Assembly: GCA_947095535.1 (NCBI GenBank)
Contig: OX352772.1
Coordinates: 252,379,540-252,443,539, forward strand
Source of the DNA: Poecilobothrus nobilitatus
Lineage: Eukaryota; Arthropoda; Insecta; Diptera; Dolichopodidae
DNA: 64,000 nucleotides
Direction: 5' to 3'
Below are positions 1 to 11,673 of the stretch, one piece after another (the first letter of the stretch is position 1; the number at the start of each line of letters is the position of its first letter). The position numbers and the translations under genes were made by a program. A model generated the notes under the pieces. The model had not been told where the DNA came from and searched no databases. It saw only the letters and a program-made list of their open reading frames with translations.

Positions 1-483
1 AACAATAATTATAATAATAATAATAGCTACTACAGTGGGGCTATCTTTGGTTATATCATGCAAGTAAGGTGTTATATACTGCTGCATGTTGTAATCCACT
101 GATGGCGCTGACTCTGTAGTAAAATAATAATAATATTAATAAGAATATTAATACCAATAATAACAGCCGCTACAGTGACAGGGGGGTTGCCTTCAATAAT
201 TACCTAATGTAGTAATAATATATATACTACTTTTACATATTGTAACTGTTATGACAGCTTTAGTCACTGTTAGCAAAATAATGTTTCCGTATCCATTTTC
301 CTATCATTTCCTATCCCTACTCCCTAGCCAATATACTGCGTTCGCAGGTAAGGGTTTCATCTCACTATATTGGCTAAAGGGGGAGGTGGGTTTAGTCAGT
401 AAGAATCTGATACTACCAAGGGGAAATTCTTGGTGTCTTTGAAAGATTCCCACGTCCCTTAGGAAAAAAAAAAAGAAGAAAAT
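1..483. other. AT-rich sequence without a gene
   Basis: Runs of AAT/ATT and two similar short blocks (GCTACTACAGTG near 27 and GCCGCTACAGTG near 168) are visible. An 11-bp inverted pair around TAGCCAATATA and TATATTGGCTA brackets about 325-376. No open frame here has recognisable protein motifs. The minus-strand RT remnant begins just to the right, at a T/A run. Confidence 0.5.
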
Positions 484-2400
484 GCCACAGTTAGCCATAT
501 TCATGATGTATAGTAAATATAATAGAGGACCCATTAGTGATCCTTGTAGGGTACTCCAATTTTTATAGGCAGATTACCACTCAGCGTATTGTTAATTCTC
601 GTACATTGTGTTTTATTTGTTAAGTAATTTTTTAACAAATCTTTTGCTACACCTCTTATTCCTATATCTTCTATAATATTTAAGAGTTTTTTCATGATTT
701 ACAACATCAAATACTTTAGTTAAATCTACAAAGATTGCTGCTACATATTTTCCTTCATCAAGTACTTCTTGTATTTGTTGAATTGTAGTACTAACAACTG
801 ATTCGGTCCCACTATTTTCTAAAAAACCATACCGATTGTTGTCAAATCCAATTGTTTTGCTTACAAAGGCTCTTATTCTCATATTAATTACTTTTTCAAA
901 AATTTTACTTAATGAGTTTAGTATGGATATTGGTCTATAATTTCCACAATCCGTTTTCGATCCACTTTTAAAAACGGGTTATTATAGCTTCTTTCAAGCA
1001 GTTAGGAAATATACCCATTCATAAACGTTTGTTTACTATATTTGACAATGGCTTTTTGATTACTGATACAAGAGCTTGTATATCTTTCGCTGTAATTGTA
1101 TCCAATCCTGCTGCGGCATTTTTATTTAGACCCATCGTTATATTAAATATTTCATTTTCATTTGTAGGCTCTAAAAAAATTGACTTATGATTAATTATAT
1201 TACTTATTGCAATATCATTAGTATAGGTCGCCTTGTTATTTTTTTATTATTTCCTGACCTATTTGATTGAAAAATGTATAGTTGTAGTTCTTGCTATTTC
1301 ATAATCATTTTCCGTATAATTTCCCGTATCCATTCGTATAGTGTTTATATATTCCGTTTTTTCATTGTTCATGTTGTTCCTTATTGTGTAGTTTATTTCT
1401 CTCCACAGTTTTCTTGAACTGTTACCAGCTTCCGCTATACTTCTTTCTAGGTGATCTTTTTTGGCTTTTCGTATTAACTCCGTAGTTAATTTTTTAGACC
1501 TAAAATATTTGTTTTTATTCTCTTAGTTATTTTTATCTTTCTTGTAGGCATCATATAATTTTCTCCTCCTTGGCATATTGTATAGTATATTTTCATTTAT
1601 CCAATGATTGTTTCTTGTTTTTATAGGATAACTTTTAGTGCTCAATTCCTTCGCTGCTTGTATAATATCCATTAATTGATTAATTTGATCGATATTTTCC
1701 TTTTCAATTTTAGATCTTACAATTTCAAGCATATTGTTATAATCTATTTTCACTTTAGTTATATTTTGCATTGCCTTTTTCTTAGTTTAACTGATTTCAT
1801 ATACGCAAAGGTCATTTTTTGATCTGAGACGTCGGTATTTTTTAATTTATATGATATATCTATCTTATAATTACGATTAGTGATAATCAATTAAAGTGAA
1901 TTACGATTAGTGAATGATCAATTAAAGTATTTGTATTCGCAGTTTCTCTTGTTCCATCAGTTTGATTTATAATATTATAGCCTGAACTTGTCAACATGTC
2001 TATGTACTTTGTTGTAGTATTAGTATTTTCAAATAAGTTTATGTTTATATCTGCAAAAATTGTTAGATTTGTTATCTGGTCTATTTGTCTTTCCATTTGG
2101 TCTATAAATAAGTTGTTGTTAATATTTGGCGCTTTATAGAGTGTACCTATTTTAAGTTTAGGTGTTGTGTTAATTAACACAATGATGGTTAGATTGTGCA
2201 ATTCCTCTTGAACAATTATGTTAAAATTAAGTTCTTTTTTTATATATATAGCAGTACCACCACCTTGCTTTGATTTTTACAGTTAAAAATAACTTTATAA
2301 TTTGGTAAATTAAAGTCAGTCTTTTCATTATCGTAAATCCAAACTACATTTAATATCACTATATAAATATTATTAATTTCCCATATAGTCGCTTCCAGTT
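484..2400 (-). pseudogene. Non-LTR retrotransposon ORF2 (endonuclease-reverse transcriptase), decayed
   Basis: Read on the minus strand, 2400 down to 1887 resembles an AP-like (EEP) endonuclease: a stretch near 2300-2200 like the 'gggTAIYIKK' region, then TIFADININLF (a degenerate GDFN motif) and TLIDHSL (a degenerate LDHI). Next comes a Lys/Asn-rich linker (1771-1523). RT motifs follow in order: an 'SKIFEKVI'-type fingers region near 930-890, AAIFVDLTKVFDVVNHEK (catalytic motif A, about 740-690), and VPYKGSLMGPLLYLLYI (motif B, about 555-510). Motif C (YADD) and the thumb are absent because the element stops at 484. Several frameshifts and stops separate the pieces. The order EN then RT and the wording of motifs A and B fit the Jockey/CR1 group. 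The gag-like ORF1 of the same element lies upstream at 2408-3812. Confidence 0.75.
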
Positions 2401-2407
2401 CTAAAAT

Positions 2408-3812
2408 TTGTTTCTGATACTACATATTATTACGTTTACGTATAAAATTTTTAATTCTCTTATATTTTGTTCTTTTGTGTGTTCCATCATTTCCATCATG
2501 CTCTTCTGTATGTTGTTAGGCCTTTTGTTACATCTTTGGCTGATATTCCTATATTTTCGTGATATTTCTCATATAATTTACGTAAGCCTTCATATTTTGT
2601 CGGAAGTCCTACCTGATTAATAAGTACTATTATGTTAGTTTTTGTCATACCATCATAACATAAATCATCCTGATCATGGAAAAACGACAAAAATAACCTC
2701 ACGTTAGTACATATTCTATGGTCACGTAATCTTGAAAGTACATATATGCTATCCCTATTTTCCACTGCTTTTTTTGTTAGTCTAACAATTGGAGGAACCA
2801 TTGGATCAATGTAGTTTTTTTGGTTATCTTGAAAGTTGTTGCAATTACTTCGCTCCAAATTACTGGCTTGTTGATTCAATATTTCTCCTTTGTTCCAGTT
2901 GAGATACTTACAATTAGTGTTTGTTTGCCCATTATGACTATTAACACTACTGATACTATTATTGTTGTTCTTACTATTATCGCAAGATGAGTTCAAATTT
3001 TTTTTATCATTATCACCTTTGTTACAATTATTGATATTTCCATTTTTAAACCCGTGATTTTTATTGAATAAAGAGCTTCGTTTTGACCATAATTTTGGAA
3101 AATAACTAAATATATTATTTGAATTTTTGTTGTTTTTTTTGAATTGTGAGCTTTTATACTACTATCATCTTTACTTTTATAATAAATATCTTTTTTTAAT
3201 TTAGAAGCAGTGTTAATAGTGTTAATATCTTCTTTTAAATTTTTGGCATTATGATTAAAGCTATCGTTAATTATATAATGTTTCAGTTCATAATTATTTT
3301 TATTTGTATTTTTTTTATGGCTTTACATACAGTTTTCATGATTTATTTGATCAACAACTATGTTATTTAATTGCTAGTATCCAATGGATTTTTTTTAAAC
3401 CTAATTTATATTGATATGCTGGACATAATTTACTAAGTGTCCCATGATTAATATCCATATTTAATTTTAGTTTCTCGTTGTATTTTATACAATTTATGCA
3501 TTTATTTATTTCCTCTTTGTTACGGTCGTTAGTTGAGATTTGTCGTTAGTTGATTTCTCGGTGAGATTTTAGATATGTTTCCTTGTTCTTGCAATCCACC
3601 AATTTATGGTTGAACCCTTTACATTTATAGCACCTTCGTACATTTATAGCATCAAACACCTTGCATTTTTCCCATCCTATACATAATTTTTCGTTCGCAA
3701 GTATTTTTGGGAAAATTTCTTTATCTACTTCAATTACTGCGTTATATACTACTTTATTGTATTTGTTCAGCTCGTATGTTTTTACTACTTTAATATCACA
3801 CATTTCAAAAGT
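2408..3812 (-). pseudogene. gag-like ORF1 of the same non-LTR element
   Basis: The upstream end (3803-3546) encodes a conserved gag segment ending in a CCHC zinc knuckle (CYKCKGFNHKLVDC), then a damaged second knuckle (YLKSH where C-x-x-CH is expected). A homologous segment lies at 46,706-47,101 in a second element and shares the wording FPKIL-NEK and GWE-CKVFDA. Downstream (2996-2496) is a 166-residue open stretch with an Asn/Ser-rich start and a conserved C-terminal block (LFLSFFHDQDDLCY... NIGISAK). Frames are interrupted between 3546 and 2996. Such proteins bind retrotransposon RNA. The upstream end is cut by the Helentron-like repeat that starts at 3813, so the N-terminus is missing. Confidence 0.7.
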
Positions 3813-5377
3813 TTTTTATACCCGTACGATAGGATCGGGTATAATAAAATTACTCCTCCGTTTGTAACACCTCGAAATAAGCGAGCTAGATATACCTTCA
3901 AAAGTATGGATCGGATCAGAAAAAAATTCTAAGACTTTTGGGCCATGTCCGTCCGTCCGTCAGAACGCTAACTCAAAAACTAAGAAAGCTAGAATCTTGA
4001 AATTTACACAAAATATTTTGGGAGTAATTTGTAGGTTCCCTATTTTTTTTGGTTGAGTTTGGACCAAGCCTTAGGGTAGCTCTCAAACACCTAACTTTTA
4101 GATCCCCACATTTTTTTTGCAATAGAGCTATGAAATTTTAACTACTGATAGATCTCACAAAAATATTAATTTTAGTTTTAATAACTTTTTTTTGTAGCCC
4201 CACCCGTTACGGAGCTACAGCTCCCAAAAAGTTCAAAAAAGCTCTATATTTAAATTGTTATAGCACAAGTTGTATAAGGTATATCTTCATTTTGAAAATG
4301 CCAAACGATTACTACTTCTATTAGCTTTAAAAGTATATATACAATAAATATATGTTTGTGGCATACGGTGTCTTAATTTACCGTTATGCGAAACTAAAAT
4401 TTTGCAAAATTCTTTAACCCTTCTATCTTCTAAACGGTTTAAGTTGGAAACTTGAAATATTGACAGAAAATAAGTATGAGTCATTTCAGAAATTTTTTTT
4501 GTATCACCCCCCGTTTAGGAGCTGTAAGGAGTCAAAAACTGAAAATTTCGTATTTTTAAACACCTGTAACTTGAAAACCTGTTAGAATTTTTTTGAAGTA
4601 ATACACAAAAATTAAAGGTTCAGCATCATACTCTTATTTCTGTTAAGAACTTTTTTTAATAATATAGGGTTACTTTATAATTGACGAAAGTGTTACTTGA
4701 TTTTTTCAAATTTTCTAACAAATTTCTTCAACAAATTTTTTGCATTTGTTTTATTCGATAATTTGAAATTGTTGAGGATATAATGCGTAGTACATAAAAA
4801 TGTAAATAAATAAACAACATAACGGTTACTTGAAGAATTTTTATTTATATGATATTGATATACATACATACTTATATAATATCATGTTTATTTACATATC
4901 GTATATGTCACTAGTGAATGAATGATAAGAGTATATATGTATATTATATAGCGCCGTATTTACATACATATATGTATTTTATTGTACTTATAAGAAATTA
5001 TTCTGTCAATGGAATATTTAAATATAATATAATATAATATTTAAAATTATATTTACTATTTTGTACTAAGTAAATTTGATATACATTTACCGCTTAGTAT
5101 TAAATGGTACTATAGAATATTTGAAAAAATTTTGGATTGATAATGGTTATGTGGAAGGTTAGAATCTGCTTTTGAAGAACGTATATATAAACGTATAGTT
5201 TGAATATATGTACAACCCATAGTTCTAGAAATTATAAAATTCACCCAAATTATTTTAAAATACTAAAATATTAAAAAAATAATATTGTGAGCAGAGTGAC
5301 AGGCTGTTAACATACCAACGATTCGTACGGGTATCTAAGAGTTGACAAAGGCGACTGTATTCTTCCTCGTTTTTTTA
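3813..5377 (+). mobile_element. Helentron-like non-autonomous repeat, copy 1
   Basis: A 1.57 kb repeat nearly identical over its whole length to 40,396-41,987. It starts in a T run with ATACCCGTACGA and ends with the inverse TCGTACGGGTAT (5330s), a short stem (AGTTG...CAACT) and a T run. It carries TCCGTCCGTC near 3950. Paired subterminal inverted repeats, a 3' hairpin and T-T flanks are the described hallmarks of Helentron-associated elements (DINE/HINE type). The interior encodes nothing recognisable. It sits directly against the gag segment ending at 3812, so it probably inserted there. The family call is inferred from structure only. Confidence 0.6.
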
Positions 5378-6674
5378 TAATTTTTTTTCTGATTTATTTT
5401 AAACTTGAGTTGTATTGTTTAAGTAATTTTAACCGATAACTTTTTACTGATGAACAGTTTGACTAAGATTTGACAATTGGATTGCAATATGTCACCGGGT
5501 TCGGCCCTGCGGGCTTCCAAAAAAATTTTTGTTTCCGATTTATGTCCAATTTTGTATGGTGGTTTTATGATCTGAAAAAAACCTGTGACAAATTTTTGTA
5601 AAGTTTCGATAACCCGTTTAGGCACGAGAGCCGAACGAAGTTCATTAAAATCTTTTGTCGTCTTGCTTAAACGGTTTAATAAATTTAATGAAAACTTGCA
5701 AAACTGTTTCTCTCTAGCAAAAAGGCTTACTAGGTTAATTTGGTTACGATCCATTAACCCATTTCGGCACCAGGACCTAATGAAGTTTTTTAATTTTTTA
5801 TTATCGAGCTTAAACGCTTTGACCAATTGAGATGAAAATTTGCAAAATTTTAGCTCTTTAGCACGAAGCTTACTTAGTTGAATTGGTTACGATACGACAA
5901 CTCGTTTCGGCACCAGGGCTCAATGATATTTTTTAATTTCTTTGTTGTCGCGCTTAAAACATTTAACCAATTGAGTTGAAAATTTACAAAAGTGTAGCTC
6001 TGCACCACAGAAACTTACTCAGGTGAATTGGTTACGATCCATTAACCCGTTTAGTCAACAGGGTCCAAAGAAGTTTTTTAATTTTTTTGTTGCCGCGCTT
6101 AAACGGTTTGACCAATTGATTGAAAAATTTACAAAAGTGTAGCTCTTCACTCTAGAAGCTCACTCAGTTGATTTGCTTTCGATCCATTAAACCGTTTCGA
6201 TACGAGGGCCAAATTAAGTTTTTTCATTTCTTTCCTCTCGCGCTTAAACGGTTTGACCAATTGAGTTGAAAATTTCTAAAACTGTAGCTCTTTTCCACAG
6301 AAGCTGAGTTGATTTGGTTACGGTACATTAACCCATTTCAGCATCGGGCCTCAATTAAGTTTTTCTTTTTTTTTTGTCGTGCTTAAACGGTTTGATCAAT
6401 TAAGAATGAAACTGAATCGTTTAAAGACTTTTTGCAAACGAATTGTCTTTAATTCTTCGCTCTCTTTATTCAATTTGCTAAAAAAATTGAATGAAATATA
6501 ATTAAATTTATGTAATAAAAATTAAAATATTAACTACCAGGATCTGTAAATGCAGAGTAATACGTGAACTATATTAATTAAATTATATTAATGCAAAAGC
6601 AAAAGTTAATTTATAATAATTTTTATTTCATAAAGCCAAAAAAATAATCCGGACAACGCCGGGTACTCTGCTAG
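5378..6674 (+). mobile_element. Helitron-like element, 3' part
   Basis: The segment ends in a small hairpin (CCGG acaacg CCGG at 6649-6662) followed nine bases later by CTAG at 6671-6674, and T follows. That is the layout of a Helitron 3' terminus (hairpin, then CTRR, inserted before T). Most of the body is an array of roughly 143-bp units. The 5' end is not identifiable and was probably lost beside the repeat ending at 5377. No Rep/helicase reading frame is visible, so it is non-autonomous or truncated. Confidence 0.5.
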
Positions 6675-7310
6675 TCTCTAATAGATAAGGAAGAAATTCT
6701 GTTTGTTTGTTTATGCCCTTTTCACGTAAAAACCACAAGTACGATTTCAACCCAATTATCCGGGAACATTTCTACAATCTTGAAAGGAGCTATAGGCTAT
6801 ATCGCGTTTCGGTTCATTAACCCATTGCGGCCCGAGATCGTTTTAAAGCTGTTTTGATTTTTCGTTGTCCTACCTAAACGGTTTGACCGATTGAGTTGAA
6901 AATTTGCACATATGTTCCACATATATTTCGCTAGGTTATTTTGGTTACGGTCCATTAACCCGTTTCGGCACCAGGGATCCGTGAAGTTTTATAATTTGCT
7001 TTGTTGTTGCGCTTAAACGGTTTGAAAAATTGAGTTCAAAATCTATCAAAGTGTAGCTCTTTACTCCAGGAGCTTACTGAGTTGATTTGGTTACGATACA
7101 TTAACCCATTTCAGCATCGGGCCTCATTTAAGTTTTTCATATTTTGTTGTAGCGATTAAACGGTTTGACCAATTGAAAATTGGCACAAGTGATGCATTTT
7201 AAGACAGAAGCTCATTCACTTAATTTCACTCTAATTTGACACGATGAATCTATGGTTCTATATAGAACATGTGACAAATTTTTGTTAACGTTCGTTAACG
7301 CATTTCCGAG
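5600..7310. repeat. Array of about 143-bp degenerate tandem units
   Basis: A recurring phrase, roughly 'attaacccGTTTCGGCACCAGGG' with variation, occurs near 5611, 5752, 5895, 6040, 6186, 6327, 6816, 6952 and 7100, with a weak copy near 7288. Spacing is 136-148 bp except across the non-repeated block 6420-6780, which holds the junction between two Helitron-like ends. Each unit also carries a 'CTTAAACGGTTTGACCAATTGAG' type segment. The units have diverged considerably. Confidence 0.7.
6675..7310 (+). mobile_element. Helitron-like element, 5' part
   Basis: Starts with TCTCTAATAGATAAGG immediately after the CTAG end of the preceding element, then leads into the same type of 143-bp units. Helitrons begin with TC and lack terminal repeats and target duplications, so a direct CTAG|TC joint reads as two family members head to tail. 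The far end decays into AT-rich sequence after about 7310 without a recognisable terminus. Confidence 0.4.
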
Positions 7311-7814
7311 TATATATTGAAAATATTCTGCCCAATTTTTTGTACTGTTATTATTATTAAAAAGATATTTCCAACACTCTTTACTTTTGCCTATATTGTT
7401 TTTGATATTCCATATAAAACTTTCAATTGCAATTAAAATAACCTAATTAAGTATCTTAAGAATACTGTGTTTAAGTTTTAACTACATAACATTTTCGACA
7501 GTTATTAAAAAATAGAAATAATCTCCTCCATATGACAATCATCATGTCATCATTCAGGAATGCACTACTAGCATGTGGTGTACCTATATAAGATATATGT
7601 GTATAATATATTTCCCAAAAAATAACATTGAAATATGTATATAATGTACGTATAATGTATAAATATAATGTACGTATGTTTAAAAAACAATCAATTAAAT
7701 TAGTAAATATATTCACATTTCTGTATAGTATTTAATCAAAAATGAGTACATATATATTTACAACCATTAGTACATGTTATTTGTATTTAAGAAAATAATT
7801 CTGAGTACATAAGA
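7311..7814. other. AT-rich sequence, nothing recognised
   Basis: Short AT-rich tracts and TA-rich repeats such as 'aatgtacgtataatgtat' (about 7640-7680). No plausible coding region or RNA gene was seen on either strand. Confidence 0.5.
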
Positions 7815-8078
7815 AAGGGTTTTCCAATTTGAGTGATATGATTCCTTTTCGAAAAAAAACACACTAATTGTTAAGGAAATTCAAATGTTTTTTATTTAAT
7901 GTGAATTACAATCGATACAATTAAGTTCTGTATAAAACGTCATTCAAATGGCCTCCACGACTTCTTTTGCAGGAACGAATTCGATGAACCCAATTTTCTA
8001 GCAATTTTTCCACTAAATCAAGTCGTATGTCATGAATAGCACGTTCAATATTGACTTCTAAAGCTTGAAAATTGTGTT
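7815..8078 (-). pseudogene. C-terminal fragment of a mariner/IS630-type transposase
   Basis: The minus-strand reading ends with LENWVHRIRSCKRSRGGHLN and a stop at about 7921. That wording is characteristic of the C-terminal tail of a widespread insect DDE transposase of the Tc1/mariner/IS630 type. Only about 55 residues remain and the catalytic core is gone. The downstream block to about 7815 (AAGGGTTTTCCAATTTGAG) may be the terminal inverted repeat of the same element, but no partner is present because the other end is replaced by the fragment starting at 8098. Confidence 0.6.
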
Positions 8079-8097
8079 CATTTGGAAAAATAAAAAT

Positions 8098-8262
8098 AGG
8101 AAGACAACGCATGACATGGAGGGGAACAATATCGAAAGAAATAGAAGAGAACGGTAAAACATGGGCAGAAATAAAACAAATGGCCCAAAACAGAGTACGA
8201 TGAAGAAGGTATTTAAAAGCCCAATGCTCTCCAGGGGAGAAAAAGAAGCGAAAAAAAAGAAA
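8098..8262 (+). pseudogene. 3' tail of an RTE-like non-LTR element
   Basis: On the plus strand the frame reads GRQRMTWRGTI, then NGKTWAEIKQMAQNRVR, one stop (TGA, about 8209), then ALCSPGEKKKR, and passes into an A-rich tail near 8250-8262. The 'W...A.DR..WR' block and a terminal Lys/Arg-rich end followed by poly(A) are typical of RTE-like or related RT C-termini. It lies between the mariner fragment and the Gypsy RT, and looks like a 5'-truncated insertion into the Gypsy pol gene. Confidence 0.45.
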
Positions 8263-8960
8263 AATTCACCTCTGGTCAAGTTGGTTAGAGGTTTAACAAT
8301 TTTGGCGAAATCTCTAATAAATCGTCTGTAATAGGATGCTAATCCTAAGAACAATTTGAGTTCTTTGCGATTTTCGGTAAGACGAATTTTTTAAATTGCT
8401 TGAATCTTTGTTGGATCTGGTGTTCGATTTCTTTCTTGAGAAATTCTGTTTTATCAAGACTGACCTTTCGGTTTGCTGTCTGTAATTTATTGAATACCTT
8501 TTTAATATTTTAAAGATATTCTTCCTTGTTTTTAACACAAAAGATGATCACTTCGTCGATGTATACGTAGCAAATCTGTCCGATATATTCTTTGAGTACA
8601 TCGTCAATCATGCGTTGAAAATCGCTGGCGCGTTGTTCTGTCCAAAAAGAAATTTAAAAAATTTTTATTTTCCATTAAGTGTGCAAAATGCACTTTTTGG
8701 AATGGTATTTCATTTCATCCTTATCTAGTGAAATCTAGAAGTTAAATCGACAGTGGCGTAAAGGTAGAGTTTCTCAAACGAGCTATTGTTGATGTTATAT
8801 CCGGAATAGAGTCTTGATTAAGTCGATTACAAGTCGATATTTTTTTAAGTCTGAGGCATCCATTTTCTTTTCTACGATCCATATGGACTTTTCAAAGGTT
8901 TTATTATTCCATCTTGAAGCATTTGTCGCTTTTCTATTTCCCCTCACATGTGGAGAAGAT
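8263..8960 (-). pseudogene. Ty3/Gypsy reverse transcriptase remnant
   Basis: Minus-strand pieces in RT order: KRQMLQDGIIKPLKSPYGS (fingers, near 8930-8880), a palm region broken by stops, FQRMIDDVLKEYIGQICYVY (near 8630-8560), then YIDE where the catalytic box should be YxDD, then LFLGLASYYRRFIRDFAKIV and PLTNLTRGE (RT-RNase H connection, 8354-8268). Several frameshifts and stops are present, and the second catalytic aspartate is glutamate, so it is inactive. It follows the PR region at 8972-9480 in the same orientation. The RNase H and integrase are lost where the RTE-like tail begins. Confidence 0.75.
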
Positions 8961-8971
8961 ATGGATAATCT

Positions 8972-9500
8972 TTAATCTACGTTCACCAGTTGCAGTTTTA
9001 ATTTCAACAGATGTGTCGATAGTTTCTTGATTGTGATTGAACCGAAAAGCTCATAGTATTGATTTATTAACTCTTTTAATTTTGTTCTTGTGTTTTCATT
9101 GAAATGATTATCTCGAATTTCGATGGTACTAACTTGGAGAGATGAATTCTCTTTTAGTGGTGTTTTTATTGCAGAAGCTATTGTAAGCGTGTGATTTTTG
9201 ATGTCTATTACTGCTTCGAGTTCTTTGAGTGTGTCGTCGGCCATTGTTCCATCGAAACTTTTTAAACCAGGTAGTATAAAGAATTTTGCTTTTAGGTTGT
9301 TCCCATTACATTCAAAAATTTTACGACTATTTTCTTTGTTATTTCTATATCTCTTACTGCTGATTTAATTCTGAATGTTTTGTTTGTTGGTTACGAATTA
9401 CGTTTGGTGCTAATTATGGTTTTATAAAATTCTTGTTTGCACCGGTATCTATCAAGAATTTAAGAATTTCTTGGTTTTTTGTAATGTATTCTAACTAGGG
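8972..9500 (-). pseudogene. Gypsy pol N-terminal region (protease to RT linker), decayed
   Basis: An open stretch of 90 residues (9244-8972) ends close to the RT start. The segment NTRTKLKELINQYYELFG resembles the usual spacer just before Gypsy RT ('...L..ll.ey.dlF'). Upstream, 9500-9245 is broken by stops. It includes a phrase (near 9450, KFLIDTGANKN-like when read minus) consistent with a retroviral-type aspartic protease, but the frame is not clean. Order gag-PR-RT on the minus strand is kept. Confidence 0.5.
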
Positions 9501-9507
9501 TATGCTA

Positions 9508-10509
9508 CTATTGAGGCTTGGTTTGCAAAATGTATTTACTGCTCGTCATATTCTTTTTATGATGTGGTATTTTTCCAAATCGGATGTTTCGAGATTGCAA
9601 ATTCTTAATAGATTCGGATCTTTTTAACTTTTTTATTTCTCTGTTATGGTTGAATTTGAAATGGTTTTTTTTTATAATTTGATTCTTTTGTTGTGCCATG
9701 GTGTTGGAATTTTGACTGTGGATTGTGATATTGCGGAAATTAGGATTTTCAATTTCCAAACAATAAGAGTACACTTCGGGTAGTGTTTGCGGTATCCGGT
9801 TTCCTCTGTATCCTCTCCTCAGGATGTTTGAGAGGTTTCCATTAAGGTCTCTGACAAAAACTTCTATTGCTCTATCACGATAGGTTTTAGTTAGACCGTT
9901 GATTACATCTGCGTTGCAATTTTCGGTTTTTATTTTATTTATGATTAAGGATAATTGGTTATTTACAAGCAAAGAATTCATCTGATTGATTTCTTTGGTG
10001 AAGGTTTGATAATTGGTGCTTTAAAGATGGTAAATCTCGCTTATCGGCGTAGTGCAGGGACGGGCAATTTTTGATATCTACCCAGCTGTCATCAAAGATG
10101 TTAAATGATTAAGGCTGAGTCTGCATTTCCTCGTACTTTTTGTTGAATGTTTTGTAAGATAGACCTGTATATGGATTTATTTCTTACTACTTCGTAGTCC
10201 TGCAAAATGCTTTCTACATTATGTACCCAAGATACATAATGTAAAAGGTTGCCAACGAATGTTTGTAACTCTTTTACTGCATCCGGTAACTTCCAAATAT
10301 CCTTTAAATCTTGTTCATTTTTTTGACGCTGTGTCATTGTTAGCTGCTACTTGTGCTGCTTCTACTGCTTGGTGATTTAATCTTGCTTCAATATTTTCTA
10401 GGCGAGTTGTTAAATTTTTAATAAGATCGAGTTGGGCATTACTTGCACCAGCTAGTTGTCTAATAAATATTTTAATTTCCTCTACTGCGGTTTCAATAAT
10501 TTTGGACAT
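9508..10509 (-). pseudogene. Gypsy gag remnant
   Basis: Three overlapping minus-strand frames make up one broken gag. 10,509-10,315 begins MSKIIETAVEEIKIFIRQLA and is an Ala/Gln-rich helical start. 10,337-10,101 reads IWKLPDAVKELQTFVGNLLHY with a capsid-like pattern. 9981-9508 reads VFVRDLNGNLSNILRRG and LPEVYSYCLEIE, a pattern seen in the capsid C-terminal half of insect Gypsy gags, then a basic tail. At least two frameshifts separate the parts. The start at 10,509 is the first ATG after the leader and follows the LTR and primer-binding site by about 540 bp, which is plausible. No zinc knuckle is seen. Confidence 0.65.
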
Positions 10510-11051
10510 TTTTCCTTACTATTTAATTAAATTTAATTCGAAAAACATTTTTTTGTCCTTATTATTTTAATTTATTATTTTTTTTTTTTGTATGTTTCTT
10601 ATTCTTTTTTTTAAATTTTTGTAATTAGGAATTCTTTATTCTTTTTGATTTTTTTGAATTAGAATAGTTTGCATTTGAGCAAAGGATTGACGTTTGCTTA
10701 GCTATTAAGAAGGTTCAGCTTCTTCATATGGTTGCTTTGAAATATAACGTATAATTTGTTTTTAGTCCTAAGCTTTTATTCTCGCAAAGGACCTGCTGCG
10801 GTACGATTATATTTACTTCGTATTCTAAATTGTGTTCCCAATGTTACAATAACTGAGTACTAGTTGCACTTGCAGTTTAGTTATGTTCTCACGAGGATAA
10901 CTTTGCAAGGCGTTGACCACTGTGTTCTCATGGTTACAGCTGTGTCTTTTTGGTGATCAAAAAATATTGGTTGACCACTATGTTCTCAGCTGCTTCAAAT
11001 TTATCTAGATCAAACCCTGTAGAATATCTAATATTTCATAGTTTTTTTCCA

Positions 11052-11071
11052 GGGTCCTGTCACGGTCACCA
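11052..11071 (-). other. Probable primer-binding site of the Gypsy element
   Basis: Minus strand TGGTGACCGTGACAGGAC directly follows the inner edge of the putative 5' LTR. A TGG start next to the LTR, complementary to a tRNA 3' end, is the usual arrangement. Which tRNA would serve was not established. Confidence 0.55.
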
Positions 11072-11073
11072 GT

Positions 11074-11673
11074 TAAGAATTTTAATATAAATTTTTTTTA
11101 AAAGAAATTATTATTTGGACTAAAGTCCACTTTATTAATTATTATTCAATTGCCAAATTTAAACTGTAACTTAACTAGCATCTAAACAGCTAATTTATAT
11201 ATATTATAAAATTTGCTGATATAAGAATTTTACATAATTTCGAAATTATTATTTACCGTGAGAAATAATTCAAATTATTAATATTTTAATTTGATATTTA
11301 AAGTAAAATTAAGATTCTTAAAATTAAAATTATTGAAAATTTCAATCTGCGCGTCTGATTTTTTATATGTTTTAATTCACGCATGTGCAGGTGTCTAAAC
11401 TTGCGTATATCAGGTATTTTAATTGTGCAATTTCTTCTCACATATGTGATAATATCAAGACATTAAATTATTATATGTCTTTGATATTATCACATAGTGA
11501 TAATATCAAGTCATTAAATAGATGCATAGATAATGGGCAGCCGTGTAGTAAATCATTAAATCAGTTTCTTTTTTACCAAGCTTTTATTGCATTAATATTG
11601 CATTAACTCTACGTACATGAATTACAATTACTTTATTTGGGTCTCGCTTGAAACTTTTCCACGCCTCGTCACA
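11074..11673 (-). repeat. Probable 5' LTR of the minus-strand Gypsy element
   Basis: About 600 bp between the primer-binding site and a TGTGACGAGGCG start at 11,673 (minus strand). The outer end has the expected TG. The inner end reads ...ATTCTTAAC rather than a clean CA, so that boundary is approximate. It contains a strong imperfect hairpin (11,443-11,497) built from TGTGATAATATCAA and its inverse. No second LTR is in the window because the downstream half of the element is gone, so the LTR call cannot be checked by a partner. Confidence 0.45.

Noticed and set aside
2408..2620. Plus-strand frame of 70 residues
   Set aside because: Lies opposite the gag-like ORF1 tail, which has the real coding signal.
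5419..5830. Overlapping frames of 135 and 81 residues on opposite strands
   Set aside because: They follow the 143-bp units and their codon register, with no domain seen.
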